This document shows positions 56,283 through 64,000 of a stretch of DNA of 64,000 nt, one piece after another. Under the pieces are notes generated by a model, which saw nothing but the letters and a program-made list of their open reading frames with translations, did not search any database and had not been told where the DNA came from. The stretch is from Celerinatantimonas diazotrophica. GTDB lineage: Bacteria; Pseudomonadota; Gammaproteobacteria; Enterobacterales; Celerinatantimonadaceae. The stretch covers positions 112,675 through 176,674 of the forward strand of contig NZ_SMGD01000018.1 in NCBI RefSeq assembly GCF_004339545.1, in the 5' to 3' direction. Within the stretch, counting starts at the first letter, position 1. Each line of letters begins with the position of its first letter. A program made the position numbers and the translations under genes.

Positions 56283-57866
56283 ATGCGTAAATGGATGATT
56301 GCGCTGGTCGCATTAATAGCTGTGACTTGTGCTGCAATTCTGACGGTTGTATTACAGATCAATCCAAACGATTTTAAATCGGTGATTAGCCAAGAAGTAA
56401 AGGCTAAAACAGGGCGTACCTTAACGATAGCTGGCAATATGCACTGGCATTTTTGGCCGTTAACGCTCTCTGCCAGTGATATGTCATTGAGTGATGATCC
56501 CGATTTTCGGGATGGGAAGTTGTTGTCGATTGGCCAGATGAAGGTGGCTGTTTCACCTTGGGGACTGGTGGAAAAGCATCTTGAGTTAGGCAAAATTGAA
56601 CTATCCCAAGTTTCTGTGCATTGGCTACGTAACGCGCAAGGACAGACTAATATACAGTCATTATTAAATGATGTGCGACGTGCATCAGGCACTCATATTG
56701 TTGATCCATCTTTGTGGCAAGTTTCGACTCAGGGCATTGAGATCCATGATGCCACTTTGGATCTTACGGATCAGTTAGATCACCAGCATATTCAGATAGC
56801 TCCGCTCAATATTTCATTGGGTTCAAAAAGCGCTGATCAGTCTCGTCCTTTAGATATATCGTTGCATTTTAATGATGGCGTTCATCAATTACAGAGCAGT
56901 CTCAAAGCTTCTGTCCGGGTGACGAATAATTGGACCAACTGGACATTGATTGATTTTACCCAAACGACTCATTTTCATGGACTATTTCAAAAGCAAGGTT
57001 TAGAGAAGTTGACCCTTTCAGGGGCTGCGCATTTTGATTCAAAATCGAAGCAATTAGTCATGCGCCCCTTATCGTTCAGCTTTAATAAGCAACCTTCAAT
57101 GGATGGAGAATTAGACTTTGATGGCCAGCACATCCCTTATAATGTGACCTTTAACGTCACTGGAAGCGCATTACAGCTCCCTCGTTTTGAAACGTTACTC
57201 AATCGATTTGGCCATCAGCATATTCAAGGACTTGATCTCGTTAATGCACAAGGCCAGTTCAAGCTAGATCAATTAAAAATGGGGCGTGTTACGCTTGATC
57301 ATCTGTTATCAAAAGTTCTTGTCAAAAAAGGGGCAATTAAGTTCCAGCAACTGACGGCGGATTTTTATGAGGGGAATATTAGCGCCAACACTGAGCTTGA
57401 TTTAAGTCAGAATCCAGTGACCTTTGCCGTCACCGGAGATATTGCTGGCGTTGATGCAAATGCTTTGTTTCAGAGTTGGTGTGCTCGCTCGCCGGTGACA
57501 GGAACATTGCGTTTGAGCACGCAATTAGAGGGAACATTGCCTATCCAATCTTTTCATAATGTCAAAGGAAATGTGCAGGTCAACTTAGCAGATGGATTGC
57601 TTCGCGGTGTTGATTTAACCTCGTTAGCAAGCAGTGGGCAAAGCAGCCTTAAACAGTTGAGCGGTCGAGCTGAATTTACCTCAGATCAATTAAACTTGCA
57701 GGCCATTCAAATGCAATTGGCAAGTGGCGTTGCACGTCATGGCTCTGGACACTGGAATGAAAAAGCTGACCAGGCCATGGTGACATTATTAAGTGGTGAT
57801 AAATTTTTAAAACGGCTGAGCGTAAGTCATGAACTTTGTCAGCCACACTATTTATTTAAAAACTAG
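56283..57866 (+). CDS. asmA: AsmA family protein
   Basis: A 527-residue inner-membrane protein with one N-terminal helix (WMIALVALIAVTCAAILTVV) and a large periplasmic beta-rich body. NPNDFKSVISQEVKAKTGR and the C-terminal NVQVNLADGLLRGVDL mark the AsmA family, now seen as bridge-like lipid-transfer proteins affecting outer-membrane assembly. It is shorter than E. coli AsmA (617) but keeps the conserved C-terminal domain. It follows dcd, as in E. coli, and overlaps the convergent phosphoesterase gene by 4 bases. Confidence 0.9.
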   Translation: MRKWMIALVALIAVTCAAILTVVLQINPNDFKSVISQEVKAKTGRTLTIAGNMHWHFWPLTLSASDMSLSDDPDFRDGKLLSIGQMKVAVSPWGLVEKHLELGKIELSQVSVHWLRNAQGQTNIQSLLNDVRRASGTHIVDPSLWQVSTQGIEIHDATLDLTDQLDHQHIQIAPLNISLGSKSADQSRPLDISLHFNDGVHQLQSSLKASVRVTNNWTNWTLIDFTQTTHFHGLFQKQGLEKLTLSGAAHFDSKSKQLVMRPLSFSFNKQPSMDGELDFDGQHIPYNVTFNVTGSALQLPRFETLLNRFGHQHIQGLDLVNAQGQFKLDQLKMGRVTLDHLLSKVLVKKGAIKFQQLTADFYEGNISANTELDLSQNPVTFAVTGDIAGVDANALFQSWCARSPVTGTLRLSTQLEGTLPIQSFHNVKGNVQVNLADGLLRGVDLTSLASSGQSSLKQLSGRAEFTSDQLNLQAIQMQLASGVARHGSGHWNEKADQAMVTLLSGDKFLKRLSVSHELCQPHYLFKN

Positions 57867-58543
57867 TGCTGAAGTGGATAGGTCGCAATAATTTGAGTTG
57901 GCTGGCCCAGCGAGTCGACAATTGCGATACCTATTCCGCTGATACTTCCTTCAGTTTTGGGAACCTGTTTGTGGACCTTAGTTTTAAAAATCGCTAGATT
58001 CTTATTGTTTTCATTAGCCAATAATGTCATATGAGGCTGAAAATTCTGGAATACATTTGGGCTACCGTAGCGTCTGAAAGCAGCGAGCTTATTCGGATAT
58101 TTCTTGACCCAATTGGGTAACGTCGGTTGTGGGGCTCGATAATCCTCCGCAGCAAGTGTTACTGTATCTGCTAATTTTTGTAATCGCTTAGACCAGTTAA
58201 TATCGATAAAAACCCAATTTCCTTTGGTAATGGTGATCCCTTTTGCTTCTATAGGCAAAGATGGGGTGTGCTGTGCTATTTGGCGAACCACTTTTTGTAT
58301 CGATGGCAGTGCTCGCTCGGGAAATTCGGTTAAATATAGCGTGATATGGGGTTGCTTACCTTTGGCGTAAAATGTCGTCATTCCTAAATTAGCCAAGGTT
58401 TGGCTATTTTCTTCTACTAAATTCTGAATCCTATCTGAGGGTAGGGCAAAAATATCGACGGAGATATTTTTAGCCCATGCCGAATGGACGAACAGGCTTG
58501 CTGAAATAGCCATGGTCAGTTTCAGTGATCTAATCCAATACAT
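57863..58543 (-). CDS. Exported 2H-phosphoesterase-like protein
   Basis: A 226-residue protein of the 2H phosphoesterase (2'-5' RNA ligase-like) fold. The two hallmark HxTx motifs are visible in KQPHITLYLT and NFQPHMTLLA. Unlike most members, which are cytosolic, it has an N-terminal signal peptide (MYWIRSLKLTMAISASLFVHSAWA), so it is likely periplasmic. The ATG has AGGAG upstream. The substrate, perhaps a cyclic phosphate or oligonucleotide, is unknown. Confidence 0.75.
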   Translation of the reverse strand: MYWIRSLKLTMAISASLFVHSAWAKNISVDIFALPSDRIQNLVEENSQTLANLGMTTFYAKGKQPHITLYLTEFPERALPSIQKVVRQIAQHTPSLPIEAKGITITKGNWVFIDINWSKRLQKLADTVTLAAEDYRAPQPTLPNWVKKYPNKLAAFRRYGSPNVFQNFQPHMTLLANENNKNLAIFKTKVHKQVPKTEGSISGIGIAIVDSLGQPTQIIATYPLQH

Positions 58544-58659
58544 AAAAGCTCCTGTAACTATGGAGATACATTATGATTTAATCACTTTACATGTGACATT
58601 TTGATGATATGCAGCTGAAATCGTTATAATTGCTCTTAAATATGGCCTGTTCTGGTAAC

Positions 58660-59316
58660 CTATGCGGTATGCTGAGAATAGGCGGTTAAGAGTAGTCGTT
58701 CAGAGGCAACCAGATAGTCGTGCAATAAAGTGACAGCCTGATTTATCTTTCCGGCAGTGAGGAGCATCAACAGTTGGTCATTTTTCTCAATGTAGGGTGA
58801 ATGCAGTCTCTCAGGAGAACCCAAAAAGTTAAATGCTAACCTTAATTCTGCCGCAATGCTATAAAACAGGTGTTGCAGTCGTTTACTGTCAGAGAGTGAG
58901 ACTAATGCTCGGTGAAATTCCATATTAGCAGTGCCAACGCCCTGCCAGTTACTTTGATGTCGTAACTGTAGCGCCTTCTGAATGGCTTGTCGCATCGTGG
59001 GTAAAGCCGGATGAAATGGATAGGACTGTTTAATGGCATCGATCTCGATGACTCGTCTTACTCGATAAATATCGATGATATCTTGCACTTGCGGACACGC
59101 CACACAAACCCCTCGGTGCGGTTGATAAACGAGCAGTCCTTCTTGAGTGAGTAGCCGAAATCCTTCGCGTAGCGTGTTACGAGAAACTTCAAGCTGCTCG
59201 CTTAAATTCGCTTCACTTAAACGTTGCAGTGGTAATAGCTCCCCTTCCGTAATAAGTTCTCTGATCTGTTGATAGACGCGTTGGCTGAGGCTTTGTTGAC
59301 CTAGTTTACCCTTCAT
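58660..59316 (-). CDS. GntR family regulator with FCD domain
   Basis: A 218-residue repressor-type protein with an N-terminal winged helix (SQRVYQQIRELITEGEL, NLSEQLEVSRNTLREGFRLL) and a C-terminal all-helical FCD ligand-binding domain. Conserved FCD histidines are in MEFHRALVSLSD and LLHDYLVASE, suggesting a carboxylate ligand. It is divergent from pxpA with a 457-base gap containing a palindrome, and most likely controls the pxp operon, perhaps in response to 5-oxoproline (inference). Confidence 0.88.
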   Translation of the reverse strand: MKGKLGQQSLSQRVYQQIRELITEGELLPLQRLSEANLSEQLEVSRNTLREGFRLLTQEGLLVYQPHRGVCVACPQVQDIIDIYRVRRVIEIDAIKQSYPFHPALPTMRQAIQKALQLRHQSNWQGVGTANMEFHRALVSLSDSKRLQHLFYSIAAELRLAFNFLGSPERLHSPYIEKNDQLLMLLTAGKINQAVTLLHDYLVASERLLLTAYSQHTA

Positions 59317-59400
59317 GTTGACTCTTGAATCTTAGTCTTTAATGCATTCAGCATTGCACACCGCGATGGATCAAACAAGAAAACTAAAAGCACCAACTAT

Positions 59401-59414
59401 GTGCAATATTGCAC
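59401..59414. promoter_or_regulatory. 14-bp palindrome, candidate GntR operator
   Basis: GTGCAATATTGCAC is a perfect dyad 85 bases upstream of the GntR gene; a half-site ATTGCAC lies at 59353-59359. The rest of 59317-59773 shows no gene. Confidence 0.5.
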
Positions 59415-59773
59415 CAATAGTGTGCTTTTATTTACATTGCAGAGGCTTTTTAGCTAAAATTCAGTTGAAATACCTGAAATTTGATCGTCTATTAAGTCAT
59501 TATTGTTCAACAATTATTTATTGAGTATCCACATTATTTTTATAAACCCATGATTTTGGCCCATTATTTGCTGGTATTCGTGAATGCATGAGAATGCTGC
59601 AATTGTGTCAGCTTAAGGTGGCTCAATAGTGGTTTTGCCTTGATAGTTAAATGAAGAATGTCTCTGGAATTGGAAACAGACTGTTTTGAATCATAGTGAG
59701 TTGGTACGGGATATTCCATGATGTGCTCTCAGAGTCCTTTTAAGAAATAGATTCAATTATTAGTGAGATAAGC

Positions 59774-60532
59774 ATGGTTTCAATCGATCTAAATAGCGAT
59801 TTGGGGGAAAGTTATGGAGCTTGGCGTATGGGAGATGACCAAGCCATGCTCGATATCGTGAGTAGTGCCAATATTGCTTGTGGTTTCCACGCAGGGGACC
59901 CGGCGACAATATTAACCACATTGCGCCAGGCTAAAGACGCTAAGGTTGCGATTGGGGCGCATATTAGTTATCCCGATCGCGTTGGGTTTGGCCGTCGAAA
60001 AATGGACTTAAGTTACAGTGAACTTTTTTCAGATAGCTTGTACCAGATAAGTGCCTTGAGTGGCTTGGCGCATAGTGTCAATGTTCAAGTTCGTTACGTG
60101 AAGCCACACGGTGCATTATATAATTCAATTGCTCAAGATTTAGCACAAGCTCAGGCAGTTATCGACGCGATAACTGCCTTTGATAGCTCGCTAGCGATGG
60201 TCGTTCTGGCTGGAAGTCCTCTCGTTGAATTAGCTAAACAGCAAGGGATTCGCGTGATTCAGGAAGTCTTTGCTGATCGTGCTTATCAAAAAGACGGCCA
60301 ACTTGTTTCCCGGCGTATACAAGGTGCTGTGATTGCAGATCCTGATCTGATATGTCAGCGTATGATCTCACTGATCAATACATCTAAAATTCCTACAATC
60401 GATGGTGGTTATACCAGCGTTCAAGCTGACTCTATTTGTGTCCATGGTGATAATCCAGAAGCAGTCGCGATCGCTTCTAAATTGCGTGATGCACTTAAAC
60501 AGGTAGGGATAAATATTCAGGCGTTTTCGTAA
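59774..60532 (+). CDS. pxpA: 5-oxoprolinase subunit A (LamB/YcsF family)
   Basis: PxpA is the LamB/YcsF subunit that, with PxpB and PxpC, hydrolyses 5-oxoproline to glutamate with ATP. The 252-residue protein has the start DLNSDLGESYGAWRMGDD, NIACGFHAGDP, GAHISYPDRVGFGRR and the KPHGALYN motif typical of the family. Length matches E. coli (244). It is the first gene of an operon with a pxpB-pxpC fusion and a biotin carboxylase gene. Confidence 0.95.
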   Translation: MVSIDLNSDLGESYGAWRMGDDQAMLDIVSSANIACGFHAGDPATILTTLRQAKDAKVAIGAHISYPDRVGFGRRKMDLSYSELFSDSLYQISALSGLAHSVNVQVRYVKPHGALYNSIAQDLAQAQAVIDAITAFDSSLAMVVLAGSPLVELAKQQGIRVIQEVFADRAYQKDGQLVSRRIQGAVIADPDLICQRMISLINTSKIPTIDGGYTSVQADSICVHGDNPEAVAIASKLRDALKQVGINIQAFS

Positions 60533-60571
60533 AATCTGTGTTTATGGCTCATTATCATAAGGAATATTCCG

Positions 60572-62152
60572 TTGCGTTTTTTACCCGTTAATTTAACTGC
60601 TTTATTAGTCGAATTAACAACTTTAGAACAAGCTATTGCCTTACATCGAAATTTAATCAATGAGCCTATTGAAGGAATTATGCAGATGTTGCCGGCGGCT
60701 AGGACGGTGTTGATTGAATATGATCCGCTATATCTATCAAAGCAGCAATTAGCGCAACAAATATCGCAGCGTTCATTCGAGCAAAGCTCATTGTCATTAG
60801 GCAAACTGGTTAAAATCGATGTTGAATATAATGGTTGCGATCTGGGAGAAGTGGCCGAATATCTCAATCTATCGGTTAACGCTTTGATTGATTGGCATAC
60901 CGAGGCACCGTTTCAGGTCGCTTTTACTGGTTTTGCGCCAGGATTTGCCTATCTAAAAGCATTGGGAACCTCGTTGGTGGTACCTCGGCGGAACTCGCCT
61001 AGGGCCAAAATTCCAGCCGGTTCAGTGGCTTTAGCCGGTGAATTTAGCGGAATTTACCCTAAGGATAGTCCTGGCGGTTGGCAGTTGATCGGCCAGACTT
61101 CACAAGCGATGTGGGATCTTAAACGTGAAAGGCCCGCGTTACTAGAACCTGGTGATCGGGTTCAGTTTGTGAATGCCCAAAAAATTGCGATAACTGTCCC
61201 CAAAATCATTGAGCGATCATCTCCCCCTTCAAGTGTCGCACCATCAACGAATGGATTAATTGTGAATAGTTCTGGTTTATTCACTACTTTTCAAGATTTA
61301 GGGCGTGTTAACAAAGCCTCTCAAGGGGTTTCGCCCTCAGGGGCAATGGATCAATATGCCTATCGGGTGGCGAATCGGTTAGTTGGAAATTGTTTGGATG
61401 AGGCCGTTATAGAGTTAACTCACGGACATTTTTCGGCCTGTGTAGCGGGCGAATTGGTTGTTGCGCTCACTGGAGCGCCTTGTCAACTAAGTGTTAAGGA
61501 TCAAGAAGGGCGTGCAGTTGAATGTCAATTTAATCAACCGTTTGCTTTATGTGAAGGCGACACCTTGTCCATTGGGGCGAGTAACGCCGGGGTGCGTAGT
61601 TATCTGGCTGTCCGTGGCGGCTGGTTATGTGACAAAGTACTTGAAAGTGCTAGTTTTGATTCGCTTGCTAAGTTAGGACCTTTGCCATTACGCGTGGGAG
61701 ATCGCATTTTGGCACGGACATCATCGCTGCTGAGTGCGGTTCAAACTAATTATTGTGAACCCACTGAACGTTATCCCACCACTCGTGATGTTGTAAAATT
61801 GGATATTGTATTGGGCCCTCACTGTGATTGGTTCAGTGAGCATGCCCTTGATGTTTTAAGCTCTGCTCGCTGGGTGGTTGCAAAGCAGTCTGATCGCATT
61901 GGTATTCGCTTAGAATCGACGGAAACTCTCGAGCGCAAAGTGGCTTATGAATTACCCAGTGAAGGCGTTGTAGCTGGCTCAATTCAAGTGCCTGCGAATG
62001 GTCAACCGCTTATTTTTATGCGCGATCACCCATTAACCGGAGGATACCCAGTGATCGCCTGTATTACTGATTACCACCTCGATTTAGTCGCTCAGTTACC
62101 TGTTGGGGCATCCGTTCAATTTCACCCCATCTCACCGTTTGCGGAGATTTAG
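60572..62152 (+). CDS. pxpBC: 5-oxoprolinase subunits B and C, fused
   Basis: A 526-residue fusion of PxpB (KipI/AHS1, residues ~1-210, with FTGFAPGFAYL and VPRRNSPRAKIPAGSVA) and PxpC (KipA/AHS2, residues ~225-526, with LFTTFQDLGR and GVSPSGAMD). In most bacteria these are two genes. Both halves are homologous to the carboxyltransferase part of urea carboxylase. The start is a TTG with AAGGA eight bases upstream; no ATG lies near. The gene ends 2 bases before the next. Confidence 0.92.
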   Translation: MRFLPVNLTALLVELTTLEQAIALHRNLINEPIEGIMQMLPAARTVLIEYDPLYLSKQQLAQQISQRSFEQSSLSLGKLVKIDVEYNGCDLGEVAEYLNLSVNALIDWHTEAPFQVAFTGFAPGFAYLKALGTSLVVPRRNSPRAKIPAGSVALAGEFSGIYPKDSPGGWQLIGQTSQAMWDLKRERPALLEPGDRVQFVNAQKIAITVPKIIERSSPPSSVAPSTNGLIVNSSGLFTTFQDLGRVNKASQGVSPSGAMDQYAYRVANRLVGNCLDEAVIELTHGHFSACVAGELVVALTGAPCQLSVKDQEGRAVECQFNQPFALCEGDTLSIGASNAGVRSYLAVRGGWLCDKVLESASFDSLAKLGPLPLRVGDRILARTSSLLSAVQTNYCEPTERYPTTRDVVKLDIVLGPHCDWFSEHALDVLSSARWVVAKQSDRIGIRLESTETLERKVAYELPSEGVVAGSIQVPANGQPLIFMRDHPLTGGYPVIACITDYHLDLVAQLPVGASVQFHPISPFAEI

Positions 62153-62154
62153 TT

Positions 62155-63909
62155 ATGTCGTTTCATTTTAGCTCGAATCATCAACCGAAAGTTTTAATCG
62201 CAAACCGAGGTGAGATTGCGGTTCGGATTATTCAGGCCTGCCATGATGTAGGTGCTCTGGCGGTGGCCGTTTACGCGGATACAGATAGCCAAGCCATGCA
62301 TGTTGAGATGGCTGATGAAGCTTATGCGCTCGAAGGACGCACAGCCCAAGACAGTTATCTGAATATTGAAAAGCTGCTCAGTATTGCCAAGCGGTGCCAG
62401 GCTACTATGGTTCATCCAGGATATGGTTTTTTATCTGAACGTAGTGAATTTGCGCAAGCGGTGATTGCAGCAGGGTTAACTTGGATTGGTCCAGCGCCTG
62501 AAACTATCGATATGCTCGGTAATAAAGTTTCTGCCCGTCAGCTAGCTCAGAAGGTAGGAGCCCCGCTTGCTAAAGGTACTGATAAACCTGTTGCAAATGC
62601 TCAAGAAGTGATTGCCTTCGCAAGACAGTATGGTTTGCCAATTGCGATTAAAGCAGCGTTTGGTGGTGGTGGGCGTGGATTAAAAGTTGCTCGTAAAATG
62701 GAAGATGTTGCGGAGCTTTATCACTCAGCCGTACGTGAAGCTCAAGCGGCTTTTGGTCGCGGAGAATGCTTTGTTGAGCAATTTCTGGAAAGTCCTCGAC
62801 ATATTGAAGTGCAAGTCTTGTGTGACCAATTTGGGCAGATTGCTGTTTTGGGTACTCGCGACTGCTCCTTGCAGCGGCGTAATCAAAAGCTAGTTGAAGA
62901 AGCGCCAGCACCTTACTTAACGGCTGAACAGCGTCAAACGCTCCATGCCAGTGCGCGCGATATTTGCCAAGCAGCACATTATGTGGGGGCTGCTACAGTT
63001 GAATTTTTATTAAGTCGAGATGGGACGATAGCCTTTTTAGAGGTGAATACTCGTTTGCAAGTTGAACATCCGGTAACTGAGATGATCACCGGGATCGATA
63101 TAGTGGTTGAGCAATTGCGTATTGCCAGTGGTCTGAAATTAGATTGTGCTTTAGACGTCGGTGTTCAAGGGCATGCCTTTGAGTTTCGTATTAATGCCGA
63201 AGATCCGGGCAAGGGTTTTTTGCCTACTCCGGGTACCATTACCCAATTTAAAATACCTACCGGTCCGGGGGTGCGACTTGATACAGGCGTTTGCTCTGGT
63301 TCTTTAGTGCCCGGTGAGTTTGACTCATTAATGGCCAAACTTATTATTTATGGCCAAGATCGTGAACAAGCACTACAAAGAGCGGGTCGTGCGTTAAGTG
63401 AATTCGTGATTGAAGGTGTAAGTAGTGTATTAGATTTCCATCGGGCGGTAGTTGAATGCGAGGATTTTGTTGAAGACTTCGCGGTTCATACACGGTGGAT
63501 AGAAACCCAGAAAAAATTGAAATTTACCAGTAGTCCTAGACCTCAATCAGATGCTCGCGCTATGCATCGTTTTATGATCGAAATTGATGGTAAACGTTGT
63601 CAGATCGGTTTGCCAGCTGAGTTGTTGGCCGGGTTTAATCGTGATGCTGTGCAGTTAGAACAACTGGATCCTTTGCAAGGTGAGATGAACTCTGGGAGAG
63701 TGAATGCCCCCATTACTGGTTCCTTGTATCAATGGCGTGTGGCTGATGGAGAAACCGTGAAAAAAGGACAAACCATTGCAATTATGGAGGCAATGAAAAT
63801 GGAACTTCAGGTTTTTGCTCCATGTGATGGCAAGCTTGTACAGCAAATAGGTGAGGGGGAAGCGGTATCAGCGGAGCAAATTATTGGTCAGGTTATGACA
63901 TCTTGCTAG
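62155..63909 (+). CDS. Biotin carboxylase with C-terminal biotin carrier domain
   Basis: A 584-residue protein resembling alpha chains of acyl-CoA carboxylases. The biotin carboxylase core has KVLIANRGEIAVRI, the ATP-grasp AAFGGGGRGLKVA and the catalytic segment EVNTRLQVEHPVTE. A biotinyl domain at the end has EAMKM with the modified lysine near residue 548. No carboxyltransferase (beta) gene is visible; the preceding PxpBC fusion resembles the carboxyltransferase of urea carboxylase. It is not the housekeeping accC, which lacks the carrier domain. Its role with PxpA is unresolved. Confidence 0.9.
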   Translation: MSFHFSSNHQPKVLIANRGEIAVRIIQACHDVGALAVAVYADTDSQAMHVEMADEAYALEGRTAQDSYLNIEKLLSIAKRCQATMVHPGYGFLSERSEFAQAVIAAGLTWIGPAPETIDMLGNKVSARQLAQKVGAPLAKGTDKPVANAQEVIAFARQYGLPIAIKAAFGGGGRGLKVARKMEDVAELYHSAVREAQAAFGRGECFVEQFLESPRHIEVQVLCDQFGQIAVLGTRDCSLQRRNQKLVEEAPAPYLTAEQRQTLHASARDICQAAHYVGAATVEFLLSRDGTIAFLEVNTRLQVEHPVTEMITGIDIVVEQLRIASGLKLDCALDVGVQGHAFEFRINAEDPGKGFLPTPGTITQFKIPTGPGVRLDTGVCSGSLVPGEFDSLMAKLIIYGQDREQALQRAGRALSEFVIEGVSSVLDFHRAVVECEDFVEDFAVHTRWIETQKKLKFTSSPRPQSDARAMHRFMIEIDGKRCQIGLPAELLAGFNRDAVQLEQLDPLQGEMNSGRVNAPITGSLYQWRVADGETVKKGQTIAIMEAMKMELQVFAPCDGKLVQQIGEGEAVSAEQIIGQVMTSC

Positions 63910-64000
63910 GGACTGTTGACCTTTGGTGGTTGAATTTTGTTCAAATTAAACGCATTTTGAACGCGGCGCCCCCTGCGTCGCTTAATGAGTGAAGCAAGCA
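63910..64000. other. Right-edge region, no gene seen
   Basis: The last 91 bases show no start or clear terminator. A GC-rich stretch (GCGGCGCCCCCTGCGTCGC) might begin a stem but is cut off. Confidence 0.5.

Noticed and set aside
1..64000. CRISPR arrays, prophage modules, toxin-antitoxin pairs and rRNA/tRNA genes
   Set aside because: Looked for regular spaced repeats, integrase or phage structural genes, small overlapping gene pairs with toxin motifs and RNA gene signatures; none found.

Overview
This window is a piece of a gammaproteobacterial chromosome of moderate, slightly AT-rich base composition. It is gene-dense and almost entirely housekeeping. Gene content and order (lolCDE beside mfd; msbA-lpxK-ycaR-kdsB; gltA divergent from sdhCDAB-sucABCD; metG divergent from mrp-udk-dcd-asmA; a FabY-type ketosynthase) resemble the Vibrio/Aeromonas/Shewanella side of the class rather than Pseudomonas or the enterics. 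I cannot name the genus from the sequence alone. No phage, CRISPR array, rRNA or tRNA gene was found.

Layout. 1-2.8 kb: the 5' part of mfd (runs off the left edge) and an atypical PilZ-like gene. 2.9-6.1 kb: lolCDE, the lipoprotein release ABC transporter. 6.1-12.6 kb: a DUF2062 membrane protein, the DNA-uptake channel gene comEC, and the lipid A/KDO operon msbA-lpxK-ycaR-kdsB. 12.6-13.8 kb: a small graveyard with decayed pieces of two unrelated IS families. 13.9-25.1 kb: the TCA block, with gltA on one strand and sdhCDAB-sucABCD on the other. 25.1-29.8 kb: minus-strand genes including a tiny HTH-like protein, a ybaM homologue, a DUF2057 exported protein, priC, a TauE/SafE permease and dinG. 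30-32.7 kb: a general porin and a GDRPTG-type tryptophanyl-tRNA synthetase preceded by what looks like a transcription attenuator. 32.7-39.8 kb: a J-domain protein, radD, slyD, a small serine hydrolase, a DUF1992 protein, a GlxA/AraC regulator and fabY. 39.8-46 kb: cydA-cydB-cydX-cydD-cydC, with FNR-like boxes upstream. 46.4-51.3 kb: cmoM and an otsB-GH15-otsA trehalose operon. 51.5-57.9 kb: metG and mrp-udk-dcd-asmA. 57.9-64 kb: an exported 2H phosphoesterase, a GntR/FCD regulator, and pxpA, a pxpB-pxpC fusion and a biotin carboxylase-BCCP gene.

How they work together. The envelope genes cover lipid A core flipping and phosphorylation, KDO activation and lipoprotein release. The citrate synthase, succinate dehydrogenase, 2-oxoglutarate dehydrogenase and succinyl-CoA synthetase genes give a continuous stretch of the TCA cycle. 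Cytochrome bd and its CydDC assembly exporter form one operon that appears to be under oxygen-responsive control. The trehalose operon pairs synthesis with a hydrolase.

The two points most worth a second look are the trpS leader (31578-31678) and the operon at 59.8-63.9 kb. The trpS leader has three mutually exclusive hairpins, a T-run and a short Trp-containing reading frame. The operon encodes, on separate chains, the parts of a urea-carboxylase-like enzyme together with PxpA. Both are inferences from sequence pattern and need comparison or experiment.
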